DNA from: Bullera alba | Lineage: Eukaryota > Basidiomycota > Tremellomycetes > Tremellales > Bulleraceae | Direction of reading: 5' to 3' | Length of the DNA: 64,000 bases | Assembly: GCA_001600095.1 (NCBI GenBank) | Contig: BCIX01000006.1 | Coordinates: 1,364,001 to 1,428,000 of the forward strand | Shown here: piece by piece, positions 58,404-64,000 of the stretch | How the letters are laid out: each line of letters starts with the position of its first letter | Position numbering within the stretch: position 1 is the first letter of the stretch | Notes under the pieces: model-generated | Told to the model about the DNA's origin: nothing | The model's database searches: none | The model's input: only the letters and a program-made list of their open reading frames with translations | Program-made: the position numbers and the translations under genes

Positions 58404-59309
58404 TCACACCTTGGTATTAGGAATCGTCACGTCAGTTGGGGCAACGGACGCTCTTCCTGATTCGGTAGCAGCCTCAGCGGGAGGAGCGGCGCTGACGGCG
58501 GATTCTGCTCCAATGTCGGTCTTACCAACAGCGATGTCCGTCTCGTTCTTGCGGTCTCCTCTGGCATGAATGTGGTCGAGATCGGCCCCAGTGCACCCCG
58601 CCATAAGTGATACAGCGGAGAGGAACCCTGCGGTGAACTCATCCATACTTGGAGGGCTGGCTTGAGCCCCATGACCGAGTATCCAATGAACATGTGCCAA
58701 CACATTTGTTGAGTGGGCAGCCAGGGTATCGGAATATCCTCCTAGTTGCCCGGGCTCAGCTCGTGTCTTGTACATAGATCTCAAGCGGCTGAAAGTGCGT
58801 TGAGGGAAGGACGACTGCGGAGGTTCAGTCACCGCAGCACTTGACGCGACCTCCGAAGCACTCTGTGATGCAGGTGTAGCTTCCCCAGGAGGCTTGGCCT
58901 TGAAGTAGCTTGGGGTCAGGTAATTGACATATGTCATCGGGTTGATCGCACTCTTGATAGTCTGTCCCCAGGTCGACTTGGTGGCCGCCGTGTCCGCCTC
59001 AGACTGCTTCTCGGCTCCAGTCACTGAAGTGGTGGCTGGAGCGACTGGTGTGGCGGGAGCCTCAGAAGCGGAAGCTGGGGCTCGACTTCGAAAGAGGTTG
59101 ACCGGGTTGTAGCTGTAGGACAGGGGGTTGAAGTAGCTGCTCCAAGTCGATTTTGGCGCAGGATCCGCTTTTTCCGTCAGATCTGGTAGGCCGACCGTAC
59201 TCCCAAGTCTGACTCCTGGTGAGGCGAACAAGCTCTTCTCCGCGGTAACGGAGCTGTTGGCGAGGGACAGCGGCGCCTGTGTCTGTGTGGCGGTTGTTGT
59301 TGTTGACAT
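58404..59309 (-). CDS. Unrecognised Ala/Ser/Thr-rich protein (301 aa)
   Basis: Single exon from ATG 59309. The N-terminus is Thr/Ala/Ser-rich (MSTTTTATQTQAPLSLANSS). Two related short segments occur: STWSSYFNPLSYSYNPVNLF and STWGQTIKSAINPMTYVNYL, followed by a second TPSYF, suggesting an internal duplication of a W-x-x-x-x-x-NP-x-x-Y unit. A moderately hydrophobic helical region (NVLAHVHWILGHGAQA, then EFTAGFLSAVSLMAGC) is near the middle-to-end. No signal peptide or clear TM helix. The last 60 residues are acidic/Ala-rich. Family unknown. Confidence 0.6.
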   Translation of the reverse strand: MSTTTTATQTQAPLSLANSSVTAEKSLFASPGVRLGSTVGLPDLTEKADPAPKSTWSSYFNPLSYSYNPVNLFRSRAPASASEAPATPVAPATTSVTGAEKQSEADTAATKSTWGQTIKSAINPMTYVNYLTPSYFKAKPPGEATPASQSASEVASSAAVTEPPQSSFPQRTFSRLRSMYKTRAEPGQLGGYSDTLAAHSTNVLAHVHWILGHGAQASPPSMDEFTAGFLSAVSLMAGCTGADLDHIHARGDRKNETDIAVGKTDIGAESAVSAAPPAEAATESGRASVAPTDVTIPNTKV

Positions 59310-60067
59310 GGTCGTGGATGTGGTGAATGTACTGTAGTAAGGTGAGGGCTATTTCTGATTGCGTGTCGGGTGAAGTGGGGATAGTTACGGGGGTGGCGAC
59401 GAGTCTGCTAGAAGTACACGAAAGACGACTCAGAGTCCATCTTCAATCCTTTGACATCAGCTGAAAGGACGGGATTTCGCTAGACGTTTCCACCGAGTCA
59501 GGTTTGCGGTCAAGTGTGGCAGTGGTGGAAAGAAGACGGTCCAGTTCCATGAGAGTCACCGTCGAGTCTTTCAGTCTGCGCTGCGTTAGGTGTCGAGACC
59601 GTGCAGCTCATGCAAGTGGATGTGAGAGCAATGCTAGACCAGCGAAGGAAAGATAGCGTCGAGATTGCGTCGAGGTCTTTGCGGCACAATTGCGGCAGGA
59701 GCTGGATGAGCAAGCAGCGATTAGGCACGCGCTTCGTTTGGCGCCTACCTCGTTTCAGGCGGGCGGTCTTGCTCGAGGCTCTCGATCCGCAACTGATATT
59801 TGCAGGCCTATCAAAAGGCGAGACTGAGAGCACGCTCTTAGTCTTCGTCCCCGACCGTCGACGCTATCTCTTTGCTCTGCCTTACTCGCATCTTGTGTAC
59901 CTGTTCTGCCTCGACTAGCCGATCATCAATGTCCTCATAGACAGCATGGAACGTTCTGGTCTCGATACATGGACAGCAATGCACATGTCTCGCCAGCCAT
60001 GGGGTCTTCGTCCACCCTTGTCGTATCTGGAGTCTGGACAAAGGATCTAATTCCGCCGTCATAACCG
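59310..60067. other. Region upstream of the TOR-like C-terminal part
   Basis: About 760 bp. A plus-strand frame of 105 codons (59601-59918) and fragments such as FAAQLRQELDEQAAIRHALR in another frame look partly protein-like, but no start, splice model or domain could be fixed. If the TOR-like gene continues upstream, its first exon may lie here. Confidence 0.35.
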
Positions 60068-63000
60068 ATGGGAAGATCACTCACAAAGGATGGATTGGCT
60101 GACGCGAGCAGCTCTCAGAGCAACGCTGTAAGTCACTCTTCCAGCGTCGTCGCGTCTTCACCACACGAGCCTCAGTCACGACACGGTTCCAAATCAGGCC
60201 TATTGAGCCTGACGGTCGAGAAACTGGCTTTGCTTACCCTAGGATATTGGCCTTTACTCGCTGAGCAGCTCACCAAGATGGCCACCAACCAATCCCACCA
60301 TATTCTCCACCGCATGGTCCCTCTCATTTGCCAGGCGCTCACCACATCTCCCAACGACGATGTGGTATGGCTCGAGGGTATTCGGCTACTATGCGACCCC
60401 AAACTCCACACGATAATGAACCTCACCCCATCGATATGGCTTCCTCTGCTGCTCAAGGGGATCGATCCAGCCAGATCGCCTCAAATCATTGCGGCCTCGC
60501 TACGCGCATTGACCGAGATGTCGGGCACGCTCGAGCCAATGAAGAGTTGTCTGATCAAACCGCTCAAAGCCCTAGCGAGGCATAGTGACCCAGCGGTAGC
60601 AACTAGTGAAGAGCTGATCATGACAGTGGAGAAGTTGAACCTCAAAATCACGGATAACGTCAAGAGAATCATCGGTCGCGAGGTGAGTAAAACCTTCGTG
60701 CAATTCAGTATCGATTGTCCAACCTGACTCTAGCATCAGATTGTCGGTTCTCAGCCCAGCACTCCACTTCCTCCCACCACGCCTGCACCACCATCGGTCC
60801 CGAACCCGAGAGATCACCCCCTCCTCGCCGAGATTCTATCCCGAAACCTCCCTGCGAAAAGCAGGACCATTCGGCATGCTTGGACGACAACGCTTTTGTC
60901 CACGACTCACGACAATCCTGCAGTGTGGCTCAACAACCTGTTTCACTCCACGCTCGAAGCGAGTGCAGTGCCAGAGATGGTAATTACCGCTAGGGTAAGT
61001 CCTCAGAGGAGACTATCGGACTTCACTTATCGACAACTGTTGTAGTTAGGAAATCTCGTTCAAGCAGAGTTGTTCCAAACCGCTTTCCTCAAGTGCTACC
61101 TCCAGATCGCAAATGACAAGCAGTTCAAGGTGAGCAGACGCACTCATCACATTGTCTTCATGTCTGTACTGAACAAACCCCAAGGAATCGGTAGACTCGG
61201 CATTGGTCCGCCTACTCTGCGATACTTCAATGGCTAAAGACATCTCATCGGTGTTACTCGATCTAGTCGCGTTCTTCAGTAAAGAAGGTGCTGCCCTGCC
61301 TCCAGCAGTACTTGATGCCGCGAAGAGGTGTGCCTTGGGCAACTTCCGAGGTGATCTACATCAGCCGGTTCCCGCCATTGTACTGTGAGTCCGAGTTCCC
61401 GTGAGACTTGTCATTTTACCCGCCGATACGTCTTGTCGTTAGTTGGTACGCCGAGCAGCAGACGGCTGAGGATATGTCGGCGGAGAACATTGCTAATCTT
61501 GTCGAGGTGAACATCCGGTATGTTAGCTGCCTCGTTCTTATTGCCTGGAAAGGATAGGAAGCTGACTTCTAGACCAGGATTGGCGCATCAGGTATCTGCT
61601 TGCAGAGAATCCCGACTCATGTCGTCTGCTAACTCTTTATAGGCTACGACTCCGCTTGGTCCTCCCTCCTCTGGCTGCAGGATGACTTCGAAGTCTACCC
61701 AAACCCCATGTGGCTGACTCAGCTCAGCCACTGGGACACCGCGCTCACCAGGCAGGACTATCTCGACGAGGGACAACCTGGTTCTACATTCGCCTCGTTC
61801 AACACTCGAATGATCTGTCGTGAGTAAATCACAAAGTCAAGATGCGCCTCTCTCACGGCTGTAGATCATGCGATGGGTCAATTCGAGAAAGGGTACAACC
61901 TCTGCCAAAGCCTGTACGAGGGATTGAACGATCACGAAAGGCGCAAAACGGCACATTGGGCTACAGCAGCGGCATGGCACATGGTGAGTACTCCACCCGC
62001 GGATCAGGGCTGTTCTGATTGTTGTTTTAGGCCGACTTTGAGACGATGGCCGATTACCTCGCCTTTCATCCCAAGGGAACTTCCAAATCGCTGTACAAAG
62101 CCATTATCGATGTCCACCATGGTCAATACGCCTCGGCCTTCCACCATATTGCCAAAGGCCAGTCGTTATCCTATGACGAGCTCCAAGCTCAGCTCCGAGT
62201 CGGACCCCAAGTCGCACTCAAGACATTGGCCAAGACGGAGGTGTTGGTAGAATTGCAAGAGGTGATCCAGTACAAATCCCAGCCGGAATCCAGGGAACAT
62301 ATCCTTGGATTATGGAAAGCCCGGTTCAAGCGTAGTCATGCGGACGCCAACTCTTGGTTGAAACGACTTCAAGTTTGGCATTTGGCCTGTCCAACGACGG
62401 AGATTAGGCTGCAGAGCTGTTATCTCGATTGCGCCAAGTTGTGCGAAAGCTCTGGGATGCACGAGGCCGCTGCGAGGATACTGGATTGGGTCACACCGGA
62501 CGATCATCCTCCGGTGAGTGCTGTCGACTGGAGGGTAATTGTCATTTTTACCACCGTGCTGATAGGATATTACAGGGATGTAAGGTGGAGTATACAAGAA
62601 TGCGCTTCGAGTGAGTCCTGCAACCGAGTGCTTGAGGTGTATATCACTGCTGACCTCGACGTGCTAGATGGAAAACAGCCGCCGCGAAACAGGATACCTC
62701 CAAGATGCGAGAAGTGCTCGACCGGCTGCACATCCACCTGACCACATTCCTCGATTCTCTTGGTGTCGACCGACTGTCATTGGAAATGGAAGGACTTGGT
62801 TTAAGACCACTGATGTCGACCGCTGCTTTGCCTGCGGAGAAGCGCACCATCCTCGCTCGAAGATTCTACAGACTTGCTCAGTGGTCGGAGATCCTACAAG
62901 GGTCATACTGGCTGACAGTGAGCCTCCACGATCAATACTACATACATGTCCTGGCTCATTTTGATTCACAGGACATGGATTCCGAGGTATTCAGGTACTA

Positions 63001-64000
63001 TTCCTTGACCTACAAGCTGGACGATTTATGGTGAGCTAAGCAAGGTTCCTCAGATTTCCTTCTAGCTGACAAGGATTTCCTCAGGTACAATGGGGCCTAC
63101 TCTGTCGCTCAAGCTGCCATGAATGTATTCGAGGCGAATGGCTGCCAACGCTCCGACCCGATCGCCATCAACAGCTACGGTGAGTGGTGTATGTAGCATG
63201 TGTCGTGGCCTTTGCTGATAGGGCCCCCTCCGCTCCATAGTGGTTCCCGCCGTTAGAGGCCTTTTCCAAGCTGTTCGCTCACGCGAGACCCCCGAGAAGA
63301 TGATCAAAGCGCTTCTCCGGCTCGTCACCCTGTGGTTCCGATACGGCGAATCGGAATCTGTCCTCGTCGAAGTCCGACAACAGCTCAACGAGACCGCCGT
63401 GTCGTCCTGGCTCGAGGCGATACCCCAGCTCATTGCCAGACTCGGTACTCGGCACAAAGACCTACAAGGCCTGTTGATCAGTCTGCTCAAGAACATCGCT
63501 AGTCAATACCCTCATGCGGTCATTTGGCCGTTATTGACAGCGAGTCAGACCAAAAAGGCGGAACATGAGGAGGCGGCCAGAGTCATCATGGACTACATCT
63601 GCACCATGCCCGACGGCACAAAGCTGGTCAGCCAGGCAGAGTTGGTGGGCAGAGAGCTCATCAGGACGTCCATCTCGTGGCTCGAGAAGTGAGTCGTCTA
63701 GTCTTCTCTGGAGGCGGTGGGCTAATGAGTCAGGTGGAAATCAATCGTCGACAAGTGTCTACCCAGGCAGGACCTCATGGAGATCGCTTGGCAGGATATA
63801 CCGATGATGTGGGAGGAAGAGATTGACAAGCTCTCGGTATGTTCATCACCCATGTTCGTCCACACGTGGATTAGCTGATACGTGCACTAGAACCCAGAAA
63901 CGCCGGACGAGGAACAATTCGTTCAGCAATTCGGCGGCCAGTTGATCCAGATCTTCAAGACGTTGGTCAAGTACAGAGCGACAAGACAGCTCAACCTCGT
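60068..64000 (+). CDS. TOR-like kinase, C-terminal part: HEAT end, FAT domain and start of FRB (cut by right edge)
   Basis: Exons 60068-60682, 60734-60994, 61046-61129, 61185-61384, 61443-61517, 61578-61591, 61643-61819, 61865-61983, 62031-62513, 62576-62610, 62668-62917, 62972-63030, 63085-63179, 63241-63688, 63734-63836 and 63891-64000 (partial). Start at 60068 is provisional. FAT matches to TOR are clear: LQEVIQYKSQPESREHILGL, then VVPAVRGLFQAVRS, LLRLVTLWFRYGES, WLEAIPQLIARLGTRHKDLQ and LVSQAELVGRELIRTSISWL. The FRB region after WLEKW is shorter and divergent: the segment equal to SRLYFGE is missing. The kinase domain would lie right of the window. Cryptococcus species carry a second TOR-like kinase (Tlk1); this could be its counterpart. 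Confidence 0.8.

Noticed and set aside
59601..59918. 105-codon frame before the TOR-like C-terminal piece
   Set aside because: Does not resemble TOR HEAT repeats and cannot be joined to 60068 by consensus splice sites; left as part of an unexplained region.
43101..64000. A single TOR-like gene with a 13-kb intron
   Set aside because: Introns here are 50-80 nt and six complete genes on both strands lie inside; a split or rearrangement explains it better.

Overview
The window is nuclear DNA of a basidiomycete fungus, most likely a tremellomycete yeast (a Cryptococcus relative). The basis is gene architecture: genes on both strands a few hundred bases apart, most of them cut by many introns of about 50-60 nt with GTGAGT/GTAAGT donors, a CTGAC/CTAAC-like branch site close to the acceptor, and small or tiny exons. 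Gene content fits too: a chitin-glucan crosslinking enzyme, thaumatin- and expansin-like wall proteins, a peroxisomal Lon, and bitopic membrane proteins without signal peptides. All exon models here were assembled by eye from splice signals and reading frame; family names come from recognised motifs, not from a database search.

Layout. 1-2.4 kb: the 5' part of an unrecognised minus-strand gene and an F-box/beta-propeller gene. 2.5-6.9 kb: two minus-strand paralogous secreted proteins with very different Ser/Pro-rich tails. 7.8-14.8 kb: one 13-exon gene for a giant membrane protein (about 2123 aa) that contains a run of duplicated, phase-1 repeat exons. 15-25.4 kb: Tyr/Gly- and His-rich proteins, two single-pass membrane proteins, an FAD monooxygenase and a second His-rich protein. 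25.5-36.6 kb: peroxisomal Lon protease, two unrecognised proteins, a BTB protein and an NADH pyrophosphatase; Lon and the pyrophosphatase both end in PTS1-like tripeptides (ARL, SRL). 37.2-42.9 kb: three surface or secreted proteins (double-psi barrel, SUR7/PalI-like four-TM, thaumatin-like).

43.1-64 kb holds the most unusual structure. A 16-exon gene at 43.1-46.6 kb aligns by eye with the N-terminal HEAT repeats of TOR kinases. The gene running off the right edge from about 60.07 kb aligns with the next HEAT repeats, the FAT domain and the start of the FRB domain of TOR. The two pieces lie on the same strand, in the right order, and together cover TOR almost without a gap, yet 13.4 kb with six other genes on both strands separates them. 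The first piece has a broken splice donor and the second lacks part of the FRB domain, so this looks like a TOR-like paralogue that has been split and may be decaying, or else an assembly join. The intervening block encodes a jelly-roll-type membrane protein, a GDSGS serine protease-like protein, a type I phosphodiesterase, a class I aminotransferase with an apparent 2-nt exon, a CBM18-GH16 CRH-type transglycosylase and an unrecognised Ala/Ser-rich protein.

No rRNA, tRNA, transposon, CRISPR array or viral element could be supported.
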